Shown: piece after piece, positions 1 to 8,175 of the stretch
How positions within the stretch are numbered: position 1 is the first letter of the stretch
How the letters are laid out: each line of letters opens with the position of its first letter
Origin: Chloroflexaceae bacterium
Lineage (GTDB): Bacteria; Chloroflexota; Chloroflexia; Chloroflexales; Chloroflexaceae
Length of the DNA: 64,000 bases
Direction: 5' to 3'
Assembly (NCBI GenBank): GCA_012032475.1
Contig: JAAUSY010000001.1
Location: 1-64,000 of the forward strand
Program-made: the position numbers and the translations under genes
Notes under the pieces: model-generated
What the model was told of the DNA's origin: nothing
What the model saw: the letters and a program-made list of their open reading frames with translations, nothing else
Database searches by the model: none

Positions 1-744
1 GGCGCGCTGGCGTTCTCGTTCCGTCCGTAGTTGCTCCTGCTCGGCGCGCTGGCGTTCCTGCTCGGCGCGCTGGCGCTGCTCCTGGCCGGTGGCGAGCAGG
101 GTGCCCGTCCGGTCGCGCCAGCGCAACCAGGTCGCGGGCAGGTCGGCAAAGGAGCCATTCCAGAGCACCAACTCCAGTTCAACCCCTGCCAGCTTCCCCG
201 CCGGGAGGGGCGCGTACCGCGCTCCTTTCAACTGGTAGACCCGCAAAACCCCCTGCTTGAGCCGCCGTGACGGGTCGAAGATGACGTAGTAGGGCACCCT
301 GAGGCTGGCATAGTCCGCGAACTTGCTGCCGGCCTCGTCACCCTTGCGGTTGGACACAATCTCCACGACGACGTCGGGTGGCTTGCCATAGCTCGCGATG
401 AAGTAGGAGCGGTTGGTCTTCTTCCAGACATCGGGGGGAGCCTGCACCCCCACACTGAGCAGCACATCGGGCACCAGCGGGGGAGCCTCCGCGGCGTAGA
501 ACACCCCCACGTTGGCGAGGGCGAGGAAGGGCATGCCGCTGCCCGGCCCGGCCCAGGAGGTGTAGAGCGTTTCGGTGAGCAGGCGTTGCTGCTTCTCAGA
601 GAAAATGTTATCCACCGGGGTATCATCCTCCGTGACCAACTGGTCGAGATGGGGCCACGCGTCGGGGGGGAGCAGCAGCGCGGGGGAGCGGTCGGGTTCC
701 CCGCGTTCCGCGAGGTGTGCCACTTCGCAAGGTTCGGTTGTCAT
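1..744 (-). CDS. Uma2-family endonuclease-like protein, C-terminus beyond window edge
   Basis: This frame starts at 744 and stays open to base 1, so the C-terminus lies outside the window. The ATG follows a good AAGGAGG ribosome site. About 248 codons are visible. The middle holds the Uma2/DUF820 (PD-(D/E)XK-like) signature: PDVVVEIVSNRKGDEAGSK followed by YYVIFDP, with Glu and Lys in the expected spacing. From about residue 225 it turns into a Gln/Arg/Glu/Ala-rich repeat of QRAEQER type, a predicted coiled coil encoded by tandem DNA repeats at bases 1-75. Uma2 genes are common and multicopy in Chloroflexota and cyanobacteria, and their biological role is not settled. The family call is by motif recognition, and the nuclease activity is inferred. 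Confidence 0.8.
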   Translation of the reverse strand, partial: MTTEPCEVAHLAERGEPDRSPALLLPPDAWPHLDQLVTEDDTPVDNIFSEKQQRLLTETLYTSWAGPGSGMPFLALANVGVFYAAEAPPLVPDVLLSVGVQAPPDVWKKTNRSYFIASYGKPPDVVVEIVSNRKGDEAGSKFADYASLRVPYYVIFDPSRRLKQGVLRVYQLKGARYAPLPAGKLAGVELELVLWNGSFADLPATWLRWRDRTGTLLATGQEQRQRAEQERQRAEQEQLRTERERQRA

Positions 745-863
745 CAGGTTGACCCTCCTTCATTCGGTTCTTTTCGTTCGGTTTCCTTTTGCCCAGGGTC
801 GCCGCGTGCTTGAGGGATTTGAGAGATAGGAGCGTATGGAACTATTGTACCATGAGTGCTCCC

Positions 864-2732
864 TTACCGATAGCCCTCTGCCTGCAAGGTAAACAACCGG
901 GCATAGTCTCCACCGAGCGCGAGCAACTCCCGGTGCGAACCAAGCTCGACCACCTGTCCGTGTTTCAACACGGCAATGCAATCGGCCATGCGCACGGTGC
1001 TGAAGCGGTGGCTAATCAGGATGGCCGTCTTGCCATCGGTTAATTCACGGAAGCGCTGGAAAATCTCATACTCGCGCTCGGCGTCCAGCGATGCGGTTGG
1101 CTCATCGAGCACCAGAATTTCACTGTCGCGCATAAACGCCCGCGACAGCGCTATCTTCTGCCACTGCCCCCCCGACAACTCGTGTCCCTCAGAGAACCAG
1201 TGGCCGAGCATGGTATCGTAGTGCTGCGGCAGGGAGGCAATCACTTCGTCGGCTCCGCCACGCTCCGAAGCCGCCACGATGCGCGGCTCATTGCCCAGCG
1301 CGTCTATCTGCCCGAACCCGATATTCTCACGCGCAGTGGCCTGGTAGTGGACAAAATCCTGGAAGATGACCCCGATGCACGCCCGCACGTCCTCCAGGTC
1401 ATAATCGCGCAGGTCAACGCCATCGAGCAGAATAGTCCCCTCGGTCGGGTCGTAGAGGCGGGTGAGGAGCTTGATCAGAGTGGTCTTCCCGGCCCCGTTC
1501 GTTCCCACCAGGGCTAGCTTCTCACCCGGTCGGAGGTGCAGGTTGACCCCCTGAAGCACCCACGAATCCTCGCCGGGGTAGCGAAACGACACATTCCGAA
1601 ACTCGATTCCCTGTGTGAGCGGGCGAGGAACCCGGCGATGGTGGAGCGAAGTTTCGACCTGCGGCTTCAAATCCAGAAACTCGAACAGGTTGGTCATAAA
1701 CAACCCGCTCTCGTAGAGCTGCCCCAGGTTGTAGAACAATCCCTGGAAGATGCTCTGGCTCTGACGAAAGAGCGTGATATAGAGAATCATATCCCCCAGG
1801 GTAATATGCCCCGCCACCGTCACCCACACAATCCAGGCATAGGCTCCGTAGTAGCTGAAGGTTCCGAGCAACCCCCACCCGGTGCTGATGACGCTCCGTC
1901 GCTTTGCCAGCTTTTCATCCTCAAGGTGGAATTCCCAGAACAAATCCTGGTAGCGTTTGAGCATTGGTTCGCTCAGGCCAAACAGCTTGATTTCCTTTGC
2001 CGTGGTGTCCACCGTCAGCAGGTGTTCCAGGTAGACCATCCGGCGGAACTCCGGGGCACGCCAGGTCAGCAGTCGGAAATAGAGGCCGCTATACCTGGTC
2101 TGGGCGATGAACAGGGGCATGGTCGCGCCAAACAGGATGAGGGCAATCGCGGGGTTGAACGCCAGCAAGATGAGCGCAAACGACGCCAGCGTCACGACAT
2201 TCTGAATGGTCAGAAAGCCCATGTTGACAATGCTCAGGGCGCGTCGGTCGGATTCGCGGCGGGCGTTCTGGAGCCGGTCATAAAACTCGGCGTTCTCGAA
2301 GTAGCTCAGGTCAAGCGCCTGCGCCTTGTGCATAATCGTTGCATTGATGCTATGGGCGACACGCGAATGGAGGACATGCTCAAGCAGCGTGCGCCCCTGG
2401 TTGAGTGCCGAACTGAGGGTCAGCAGCGCGAATTCCAGGAGCAGAAAAGGCAACACCGCCAGTAACCCGTGGGATGGGGTCATCCCATCGGCAGTGGTGC
2501 GGACCACCGTGTCCACAATCAATTTGCCTGTCCAGGCCTGCGTTGCGGGCAGAAAGGCCGAAAGCAGCGTGACCACTCCCATGGCGAGCGTCCCAGCGGG
2601 GTAGGCATTCCAGACCAGGAGAAAAGAGCGGGGGATATTGCCATAGGCAGAACGAAGGTTGTTCCAGCGTGCTGCCCATGTTTCTGAAGATGGGGCCGTT
2701 CCGGGTGGAAGGGGCCGTGAAGCTGACTTCAT
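864..2732 (-). CDS. ABC transporter, fused permease and ATPase (exporter type)
   Basis: A 622-residue half-transporter of the bacterial exporter type. The N-terminal ~320 residues carry about six hydrophobic segments (for example TLAMGVVTLLSAFLPATQAW). The C-terminal ATPase has Walker A GTNGAGKTT, signature LSGGQ, Walker B ILVLDEPTASLD and the H-loop ISHR. It would act as a dimer in the cytoplasmic membrane; the substrate cannot be read from sequence. The ATG lies only 3 nt after the rsbT stop and has no convincing ribosome site of its own, so translation is probably coupled to rsbT. Its place in an operon behind stressosome-type regulators suggests stress-linked export, which is an inference from position. 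Confidence 0.93.
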   Translation of the reverse strand: MKSASRPLPPGTAPSSETWAARWNNLRSAYGNIPRSFLLVWNAYPAGTLAMGVVTLLSAFLPATQAWTGKLIVDTVVRTTADGMTPSHGLLAVLPFLLLEFALLTLSSALNQGRTLLEHVLHSRVAHSINATIMHKAQALDLSYFENAEFYDRLQNARRESDRRALSIVNMGFLTIQNVVTLASFALILLAFNPAIALILFGATMPLFIAQTRYSGLYFRLLTWRAPEFRRMVYLEHLLTVDTTAKEIKLFGLSEPMLKRYQDLFWEFHLEDEKLAKRRSVISTGWGLLGTFSYYGAYAWIVWVTVAGHITLGDMILYITLFRQSQSIFQGLFYNLGQLYESGLFMTNLFEFLDLKPQVETSLHHRRVPRPLTQGIEFRNVSFRYPGEDSWVLQGVNLHLRPGEKLALVGTNGAGKTTLIKLLTRLYDPTEGTILLDGVDLRDYDLEDVRACIGVIFQDFVHYQATARENIGFGQIDALGNEPRIVAASERGGADEVIASLPQHYDTMLGHWFSEGHELSGGQWQKIALSRAFMRDSEILVLDEPTASLDAEREYEIFQRFRELTDGKTAILISHRFSTVRMADCIAVLKHGQVVELGSHRELLALGGDYARLFTLQAEGYR

Positions 2733-2735
2733 CGT

Positions 2736-3137
2736 CTACGAGCGCCATTTGCGGCAGGTGATGGTGGTTCCAACTCCTGCCTGGGTCTGGATGTCGAACT
2801 CGTCCATCAGTCGCCTGGCCCCTGGTAAGCCCATTCCCATCCCCCGTGAGGTGCTGTATCCATCCTGGAGCGATAGTTCAATATCTGGGATACCGGGACC
2901 TTGATCTTCGCACACAATTTCAATGCCTCTGCGAAGCCCTCGCTCAATTTCTCGGACGGTCACACTCCCGGACCCGGCATAGAGGAAGATGTTTCGAGCG
3001 AGTTCACTGACCGCGGTGGCGATACGGGCCTGGTCAATCGGGCCAAAACCGAGGGACCTGGCTGTGTCGCGAGCAAGGGTGCGGGCAATGACAATATCCA
3101 GGTCGCTGCGGATCACTGCTGCCTTAGCCTGTGCCAT
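2736..3137 (-). CDS. rsbT: RsbT-type serine kinase / anti-sigma regulator (HATPase_c)
   Basis: A 133-residue GHKL ATPase of the RsbT/RsbW class. The N-box-like segment AVSELARNIFLY, the G1 box EDQGPGIPD and the G2 region GMGMGLPGARRLMDEF are all present. Length and the adjacent rsbS favour RsbT, which phosphorylates RsbS and RsbR-type STAS proteins and is then released to activate a downstream target. I chose the ATG at 3137 because a GGAGGAGGAA ribosome site sits just upstream; an ATG at 3158 would extend it by 7 residues but lacks such a site. It overlaps the end of rsbS by 14 nt. No RsbU phosphatase or sigma-B gene is in the window, so its output is unknown. Confidence 0.88.
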   Translation of the reverse strand: MAQAKAAVIRSDLDIVIARTLARDTARSLGFGPIDQARIATAVSELARNIFLYAGSGSVTVREIERGLRRGIEIVCEDQGPGIPDIELSLQDGYSTSRGMGMGLPGARRLMDEFDIQTQAGVGTTITCRKWRS

Positions 3138-3531
3138 CGCCCTGTTCCTCCTCCTCATCGGGACTGATGACCTGGTTCTTCATCACCGCCAACCCCTTTT
3201 CGAGGTTGAGCGCGGTCATCACGTTGGGTAATTCCAGTCCCAGTTCAACCAGGGTGATGGCAACGGCTGGTTGCAATCCGGTCAGGACCACGCGGGACCC
3301 CATCAATCCAGCCATAGCGGCAATGTCGGCTATCATGCGCCCGATAAAGCTGTCAACGACATCAATGGCGGTCAAATCAATGATGACCCCACGCGCCTTG
3401 GTATCATGGATCTTCTGGAGCAAATCATCTTTGAACTGGACGGCGGACGCGTCATGGAGTGCGACTTGAATGGATGCGATCAGGACCTCTTCAACTTTGA
3501 GAATAGGGATACGAAGACCACTACTATTCAC
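3124..3531 (-). CDS. rsbS: RsbS-type STAS-domain antagonist
   Basis: A 135-residue single STAS-domain protein. The segment DLTAIDVVDSFIGRMI is typical of RsbS, and Ser61 matches the serine phosphorylated by RsbT in Bacillus. RsbS forms the stressosome core with RsbR proteins and sequesters RsbT. Translation probably starts at GTG 3531, which is preceded by GAGAGGAGG at close spacing. The C-terminal tail is unusually acidic (SPDEEEEQGDG) and is read through the rsbT ribosome site. It is first gene of an rsbS-rsbT-ABC transporter operon. A candidate RsbR partner, membrane-anchored, is encoded at 56.8-58.5 kb. Confidence 0.9.
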   Translation of the reverse strand: MNSSGLRIPILKVEEVLIASIQVALHDASAVQFKDDLLQKIHDTKARGVIIDLTAIDVVDSFIGRMIADIAAMAGLMGSRVVLTGLQPAVAITLVELGLELPNVMTALNLEKGLAVMKNQVISPDEEEEQGDGTG

Positions 3532-3932
3532 CTATTCCTCCTCTCCCCAGGTGGCGGGGTGATCGGCGGGATACCCTGGCGCTCGCGGCTCCTGCTTCCA
3601 GGAACGGGCAAGCGGGCAGGTGCTGTGACCGCGGATGCTCGTTTGTCTTCTACTAGGTATCGTATGGCTCCCACGTTATACCACTGCTTCATAATAGCAG
3701 AAACCCCCACGGGTTGCAAGATGGTCAACAGAGAGCAGATGGGGAAATAGGGGAGAATCCTGGGGGAGCACCACAGGAGCCAGGGGGCGATGAGCGGGCG
3801 CTTGTGGCGTCGGGTCGCGCCCGGTCTGGAAAGAGCGACCAGAAAAACCTCCCTACCGCCGGTTCCTTCAGCCTTCCAGTTGGCCTGGTGCTCTGACGAA
3901 GGGGGAGGTAGGGAGGAAAACGAACCTGACCG
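3532..3932. other. Intergenic region between rsbS and the 83-residue membrane protein gene
   Basis: About 400 bases without a convincing gene. Both flanking genes are on the minus strand, so it should hold the rsbS promoter and the end of the upstream transcript. A weak minus-strand candidate reads TTTCTG-N17-TATAAC, with its -10 at about 3675-3680. A purine-rich ribosome site for rsbS lies at its right edge. A 66-codon open frame here (3528-3728) has no ribosome site and unremarkable composition, so I do not call it. Confidence 0.5.
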
Positions 3933-4184
3933 CTAGTAGTGCCACCACCCGTACAGATTGCTCAGGTCGGTGACATTCCAGATTTGCTTGTGCAATTCTT
4001 CTTTGCCGGTGTAGAACTCGTCGCTGATTTCAACCTGGGGGCGGAACTTGCTGGTGAACGTCGTGTAGGCCCACCAGAACAAAAAGAGCGTCAGGACCAC
4101 GGCCACAATCCAGATACCAATGATGAACCCGTTGAAAACGATGTCCGTTGGTACCATGTAGGTGAGCTTCCCATGGGCACCCAT
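3933..4184 (-). CDS. Small single-pass membrane protein, function unknown, strongly expressed signals
   Basis: An 83-residue protein. The start at 4184 is chosen because GAGGAGG lies 5 nt upstream; an upstream ATG at 4226 has no site. It has a short soluble N-terminus, one strong hydrophobic helix at about residues 18-42 (FIIGIWIVAVVLTLFLFWW), a charged stretch and an aromatic C-terminus ending YGWWHY. I do not recognise the family. One-helix proteins of this size with aromatic tails occur as accessory subunits of respiratory or photosynthetic complexes, but nothing here proves that. A near-consensus promoter and a leader hairpin precede it, which suggests an abundant product. It is transcribed away from the receiver/roadblock gene. 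Confidence 0.72.
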   Translation of the reverse strand: MGAHGKLTYMVPTDIVFNGFIIGIWIVAVVLTLFLFWWAYTTFTSKFRPQVEISDEFYTGKEELHKQIWNVTDLSNLYGWWHY

Positions 4185-4224
4185 CGCAACCTCCTCGTTT
4201 GTACAATGCTTCCAAACACCTCCC

Positions 4225-4254
4225 ATGCTCCCCAGATACCAGGACTGGGAGCAT
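4225..4254 (-). other. Leader hairpin upstream of the 83-residue membrane protein
   Basis: An inverted repeat ATGCTCCC/GGGAGCAT (8 bp stem, 14-nt loop) lies in the predicted 5' leader, between the transcription start near 4261 and the ATG at 4184. It has no U-tract and could stabilise the transcript or tune translation; its role is inferred. Confidence 0.45.
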
Positions 4255-4267
4255 AGAATACTCCTCT

Positions 4268-4296
4268 ATTATACCGCATGGGGTGTTTCTTTGCAA
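4268..4296 (-). promoter_or_regulatory. Sigma-70-type promoter for the 83-residue membrane protein
   Basis: On the minus strand TTGCAA (4296-4291) is separated by exactly 17 bp from a perfect TATAAT (4273-4268). Transcription would start near 4261, leaving a leader of about 77 nt. The pair is close to consensus and correctly placed. Confidence 0.65.
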
Positions 4297-4374
4297 TAGG
4301 GGTCTGTTGCCTATAAGTAAATAGGTAAATCCGGGCCGGTAGTTTCGTTCTATGTACGAGGGAATAGCGTACGG

Positions 4375-4403
4375 TTGACAAGGCTATTCGGCAATGCTAC
4401 CAT
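4375..4403 (+). promoter_or_regulatory. Promoter for the receiver/roadblock gene
   Basis: A perfect TTGACA at 4375-4380 is followed after 17 bp by TACCAT at 4398-4403 (4 of 6 to the -10 consensus). Transcription would begin near 4410. That places an ATG at 4394 outside the transcript and argues for the downstream start at 4508. Confidence 0.55.
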
Positions 4404-4421
4404 TGAAGTCGGAGGGAGGCT

Positions 4422-4526
4422 ATGTCACCGGTAGGTTGGGGCGTTTCCGCCGTGGTATTTGGGGAAGCCACAGAGAACGACCAGCAGTCAGCCAGAGATT
4501 GCATTCAATGGAATACCGCATCTTGA
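4422..4526 (+). CDS. Possible 34-codon upstream ORF (leader peptide)
   Basis: An ATG at 4422 directly follows a strong GGAGGGAGG ribosome site and opens a 34-codon frame that ends at TGA 4524-4526, inside the first codons of the receiver/roadblock gene in another frame. The peptide begins MSPVGWGVSAVV and has no recognised motif. The next gene has no ribosome site of its own, so translation of this short frame could deliver ribosomes to it by coupling. Arrangement is seen in the sequence; the coupling is inferred. Confidence 0.35.
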   Translation: MSPVGWGVSAVVFGEATENDQQSARDCIQWNTAS

Positions 4527-5353
4527 TAGTGAGTGAGGATGCAGCCGAGCGCAGCCGGTATGCAAAGGTATTGGTTTCGGAACCACCCGCAGCTGGCATT
4601 TCCTACGAAATTACCACCGTTGGTTCGGTGGCCGCGGCCCAACTTCAGGTGACTCGCCAGCGATTCCACCTGGTCATTGTGGCGCTCAGCCAGCAGGATG
4701 ATGGCCTGGAATTGTCCAGCCGGCTGAAGGACCTGTTCCCCGACATGCGCCTGTTGCTGCTGTGCGAGCAGGGAGTCACGAAATCGCAACTGAAGACGGC
4801 CCGGCTCATCCGGGCGAGCGTGGCCGAAAGCACGATTGACGTTCGCAGTCTGCGGGCTATCGTCGCGGATATGCTGGGGGCCAGTGCGATGGCGCAGAAA
4901 TACCCCCCACCGCAGGGGAAACCTGCCGACCACGCGGAGGCGGCTATTCCCTCGATCAACCGCCGCTCCCTGCCAGAGGTCATCAAGCCTTTTCTTCTCC
5001 CCTTTCTAGAGGAACTCCGCCGGCAGACCCGGTCGCACATTGCGGTCTATACCGATAAGGACGGGGTGGTATTGGGGCAGGATGGCGAGGACCCGGCGAT
5101 AGATGTGGTGGCGATTACGCGGGTGCTGACCAGGAGTTGTGTGCAGTCGCTCGAAGTGGGCACCTTGCTCCGCGACCCCGGAACCATTCACCTGAGCGTT
5201 CACGAGGGTCGCTACTACGATATCTACACCGCGAATGTCAGGAACGACCGCTTCTTGCTGCTCTTCTTCAACAAGGATTTTGCCAACCCGAAACTGGGTC
5301 TCATTTTTCTTTTGATGAAGCGCAGCGCGGAGCAGTTAGGCCGCATCAATTAA
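4508..5353 (+). CDS. Receiver-like plus roadblock/LC7-domain protein
   Basis: A 281-residue protein from ATG 4508 (MEYRILIVSED). Residues ~1-125 look like a CheY-type receiver fold (ILIVSED near the start, a beta-strand HLVIVALSQQDDGLEL where the phospho-Asp normally lies). The phosphoacceptor position reads ALSQ, so it is probably not phosphorylated. After a Pro-rich linker, residues ~165-281 resemble a roadblock/LC7 domain, including HIAVYTDKDGVVLGQDG and the terminal ANPKLGLIFLLMKRSAEQL helix seen in MglB-like proteins. Such proteins regulate small Ras-like GTPases in motility and polarity. No MglA-like GTPase is in the window. It converges on cheR, 58 bp away. Confidence 0.72.
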   Translation: MEYRILIVSEDAAERSRYAKVLVSEPPAAGISYEITTVGSVAAAQLQVTRQRFHLVIVALSQQDDGLELSSRLKDLFPDMRLLLLCEQGVTKSQLKTARLIRASVAESTIDVRSLRAIVADMLGASAMAQKYPPPQGKPADHAEAAIPSINRRSLPEVIKPFLLPFLEELRRQTRSHIAVYTDKDGVVLGQDGEDPAIDVVAITRVLTRSCVQSLEVGTLLRDPGTIHLSVHEGRYYDIYTANVRNDRFLLLFFNKDFANPKLGLIFLLMKRSAEQLGRIN

Positions 5354-5411
5354 ATGATGAAAGTAAACCCGGTCATGGGATGGGTCCGTGACAAGTGAGG
5401 CCGGACCCGGT

Positions 5412-7079
5412 CTATGGCTCATCGAGCCGCTGGAGTTGGCGCGTCACAAAGGCGGCCAGTTCGCTGGCCGTTGCGCCTTCGGTCCCCTGGACCGGTGCGG
5501 AGGGGGACAGCGCTGCCAGTTGCTTGAGCACGTTGCGGTAGCTGCGGCGAGCCTCCTCGTTGCGCCCCATCTGCCGCCACACATTCCCCATCCCAAATTT
5601 TCCCATCGTAAAGCGTGGGTCGAGAAAGACCGTCCGCCGGTATTCCTCCAGCGCGGAGTCAAGGTGCCCCTGGTGCTCATAGATTTGAGCCAGCAGGTAG
5701 TGCGCCTCAATCTGCATCGGGTCATAGCCAATGGCCGTTCGGCAGTGAGATTTCGCCTTTTCCCACTCGCCGCGGTCGGCGCACAACTGGCCGAGCGCGG
5801 TGAGCGCCGGGACATGGCCGGGTTCCAGGTGAAGCAGTTGGCCGAGCAGGTGTTCTGCCTCCATTTTGTTTCCCCGCACCAGGCAGGTGGATACCTGGTT
5901 CCACAGCAGCGAGGCACTGGTCGGGTCTGGTGAGTGTGGCGCAGCAGGCTGACCAGACGGCTTCCCTGGTGGGGTCGCCGGTCGCTCCGGTATGGGCAGC
6001 GAAGCGGCAGGAGCGGCAGGAGCAACCGGGGTTGCAGGGAGCAGCAGTGCTGGCCCGGTGAGCAGGGCCGGCGTGGGATGGGAAGGCAGCGAAGCGGGAA
6101 AAGGAACGGGCCAGTATGTCGCCCTGGAGTCCTTCTGGCCTGGCCCGGCCTCAGCCACCGGCGGTGACGGAGGGTGGAGCACCGCAGCGGTGGCCGGGTG
6201 GTTGGCCTCTGGCCCTGGCTCGGCGGTGAAGAGCGGCGCATCGAGCGGCTTTCGGTAGATGATGGTGTTGGGGAAGTTATACACCTCGAATTGCTGGTAG
6301 ATGCCGGCCTGTGGTTCGGAGTGCCCGACAATCAGCCACCCGCCCGGCGAGAGGGCGCGGTAGAACCGATTGATGACCTGGCGCGTGGTCGTTTCGCGGA
6401 AGTAGATGGTGACATTGCGGCAGAGGATGATGTCCATGGCGCTGGTCCCGTTGGTGATCGAGGGGTAGGCGGCTTCGACTAGGTTGAGGCGGGCAAAGGT
6501 GACCATGCCCCGGATGTCTGCATTCAAGCGCCAGCGGTTCTGCTCCGGGTGAAAGAAGCGCGACTTCAGCGTCTCCGGGGTGTCTCGGAACGACCAGTTG
6601 CCATAGAGACCCTCGCGGGCGCGGGCCAGGAAGTGGGGGTTAATATCCGTTGCGAGGATGGTGGTGTGCCACTCCTGGAGCGAGGGGAGCATTTCTTTGA
6701 GGAGCATCGCTACGGAATAGGACTCTTCGCCGGTCGAACACCCGGCGCTCCAGATGCGCAGGCTCCGGAGCATGCCCCGGCGTTCGACCAGTTCGGGGAT
6801 GATGGTGGTGCGAAGCGCATCGAACTGGGGCTTGTTGCGGAAGAAGCTGGTTTCGCCAATGGTCAGGTGCGCCAGGATGACTTCCCAGACGGCAGCGCTG
6901 TTGCAGGCATCGGTATAGAGGTCGGTGAGCGACCGGTGCCCGCTGGCTTTCATTGCCAGGGCCAGGCCATGCACCAGGTCATCACGCTTGTGGTCGGGGT
7001 AGTACAGGCCACTGCGCTGGCTGAGCAGGTCCCGAAAGAGGACATAGAGCGTGTCGCTGAGTTGAGGCTCTGCCGCCAT
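5412..7079 (-). CDS. cheR: CheR chemoreceptor methyltransferase with TPR extension
   Basis: A 555-residue protein from ATG 7079, 19 nt after the cheB stop. Residues ~5-65 form the helical CheR N-terminal domain. Residues ~70-275 form the SAM-dependent methyltransferase domain with IWSAGCSTGEESYSVAM (SAM-binding loop) and MDIILCRNVTIYF. A Pro/Ala-rich linker of ~100 residues follows, then three to four TPR-like repeats (for example AHYLLAQIYEHQGHLDSALEEYRR) to the C-terminus. CheR methylates glutamates on chemoreceptors using SAM. TPR-tailed CheR proteins are known, and the repeats probably mediate protein contacts. It is last in the cheY-W-A-W-B-R operon. Confidence 0.94.
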   Translation of the reverse strand: MAAEPQLSDTLYVLFRDLLSQRSGLYYPDHKRDDLVHGLALAMKASGHRSLTDLYTDACNSAAVWEVILAHLTIGETSFFRNKPQFDALRTTIIPELVERRGMLRSLRIWSAGCSTGEESYSVAMLLKEMLPSLQEWHTTILATDINPHFLARAREGLYGNWSFRDTPETLKSRFFHPEQNRWRLNADIRGMVTFARLNLVEAAYPSITNGTSAMDIILCRNVTIYFRETTTRQVINRFYRALSPGGWLIVGHSEPQAGIYQQFEVYNFPNTIIYRKPLDAPLFTAEPGPEANHPATAAVLHPPSPPVAEAGPGQKDSRATYWPVPFPASLPSHPTPALLTGPALLLPATPVAPAAPAASLPIPERPATPPGKPSGQPAAPHSPDPTSASLLWNQVSTCLVRGNKMEAEHLLGQLLHLEPGHVPALTALGQLCADRGEWEKAKSHCRTAIGYDPMQIEAHYLLAQIYEHQGHLDSALEEYRRTVFLDPRFTMGKFGMGNVWRQMGRNEEARRSYRNVLKQLAALSPSAPVQGTEGATASELAAFVTRQLQRLDEP

Positions 7080-7098
7080 GGTTGGTTCTTCTTCCGCA

Positions 7099-8175
7099 CT
7101 ATTCGTCGGGAACATAGAGGGTTCCGCTCTGGACTCGCCGCAAGATAGATGGGGCCAGGTTTGCCAGCGGCTCGACCTGCCCCACTGCCCCCGCTGCCAC
7201 GGCGGCCTGGGGCATGCCATAGACGACGCAGCTGGCTTCGTCCTGGGCCAGCGTCTGGCCCCCCTGGGAACGGAGCAGCTGCAACCCCCGCGCTCCGTCA
7301 TCTCCCATCCCGGTCATGATGACGCCGATGGCGCGACGTTCGTAGACCCGTGCGACCGATTCAAACAGGGTATCGGCGGAGGGGCAGTAGCGGTCGGAGG
7401 GGGACACGAGTTGCAACCCGATGGTGCCGACCCGCGCCGCTAGCAGGTGGTGGTCGTCCGGAGCGAGGTAGATGCACCCCGGCTGCATGGTCTCTTCGTG
7501 GTGGGCAATGCGGACCTGCATGGGCAGCGACGTGTTGAGCCAGTCTACCAGTGCCCCGACAAAGCCGCGGGCGATGTGCTGCACCACCAGAATGGGGAGC
7601 GGGAAGGTTTTGTCCAGGCCAGAGAGCAGCGTATGGAGGGCGGCCGGGCCGCCGGTCGAGGCGGCAACGGCCAGCACGGCCTGGCGGCTTCTTTCCTTCC
7701 TGAACAACACGGTCCCTTCGTGGTGCGGGGGGCGAACCGGGTGGCGGGTGACGACCGGCACGTCGGCCATGAGGCGCAGGGTCTTGAGCATATTCAGGCG
7801 GTCATCCTCAAAGTCGTTGCGGGTCATACTGCCGGGCTTGCGCAGCACGGCCAGTGCCCCGGCGGCCAGCGCCTCGACCGAGCGCCGCCCTTCGTTGCCC
7901 AGGCTGCTGCTGATCATCACGATGGGGGTGGGGCATTGCTGCATGATCTGGCGCGTGGCTTCGTAGCCATCCAGGATGGGCATGTGAATGTCCATGGCGA
8001 TGACGTCGGGGCGCAGGCGCAAGGTCTGTTCGACGGCTTCCTTGCCATTGACGGCGGTCCCTATCACCTCGAAGTGGTCGGCGGCCTGGAGCAGCCGGAC
8101 GAGTAATTCTCGCTGCGACCGCGAATCTTCTGCTATCAGGACGCGAATGGGTTGGCCGGGGCGTCGTTTGCTCAT
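7099..8175 (-). CDS. cheB: CheB receiver-methylesterase / glutamine deamidase
   Basis: A 358-residue protein with an N-terminal receiver (acidic pair near residue 16, phospho-Asp62 in AMDIHMPILDG, Lys113 in LRKPGSM) and a C-terminal CheB methylesterase domain. The catalytic triad can be placed at Ser173 (AVAASTGGP), His200 (VVQHIARGF) and Asp292/293 (TGMGDDGARGL). It demethylates receptors in opposition to CheR, when phosphorylated by CheA. The ATG overlaps the cheW stop as ATGA, so translation is coupled. All catalytic residues are intact. Confidence 0.96.
   Translation of the reverse strand: MSKRRPGQPIRVLIAEDSRSQRELLVRLLQAADHFEVIGTAVNGKEAVEQTLRLRPDVIAMDIHMPILDGYEATRQIMQQCPTPIVMISSSLGNEGRRSVEALAAGALAVLRKPGSMTRNDFEDDRLNMLKTLRLMADVPVVTRHPVRPPHHEGTVLFRKERSRQAVLAVAASTGGPAALHTLLSGLDKTFPLPILVVQHIARGFVGALVDWLNTSLPMQVRIAHHEETMQPGCIYLAPDDHHLLAARVGTIGLQLVSPSDRYCPSADTLFESVARVYERRAIGVIMTGMGDDGARGLQLLRSQGGQTLAQDEASCVVYGMPQAAVAAGAVGQVEPLANLAPSILRRVQSGTLYVPDE

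Noticed and set aside
228-626. A 132-codon minus-strand frame
   Set aside because: Out-of-frame shadow. The true Uma2 frame from 744 runs through the same bases and shows the conserved motifs.
4394-4507. ATG 4394 as start of the receiver/roadblock protein
   Set aside because: It lies upstream of the predicted transcription start, overlaps the promoter spacer, and the extension shows no conserved residues.
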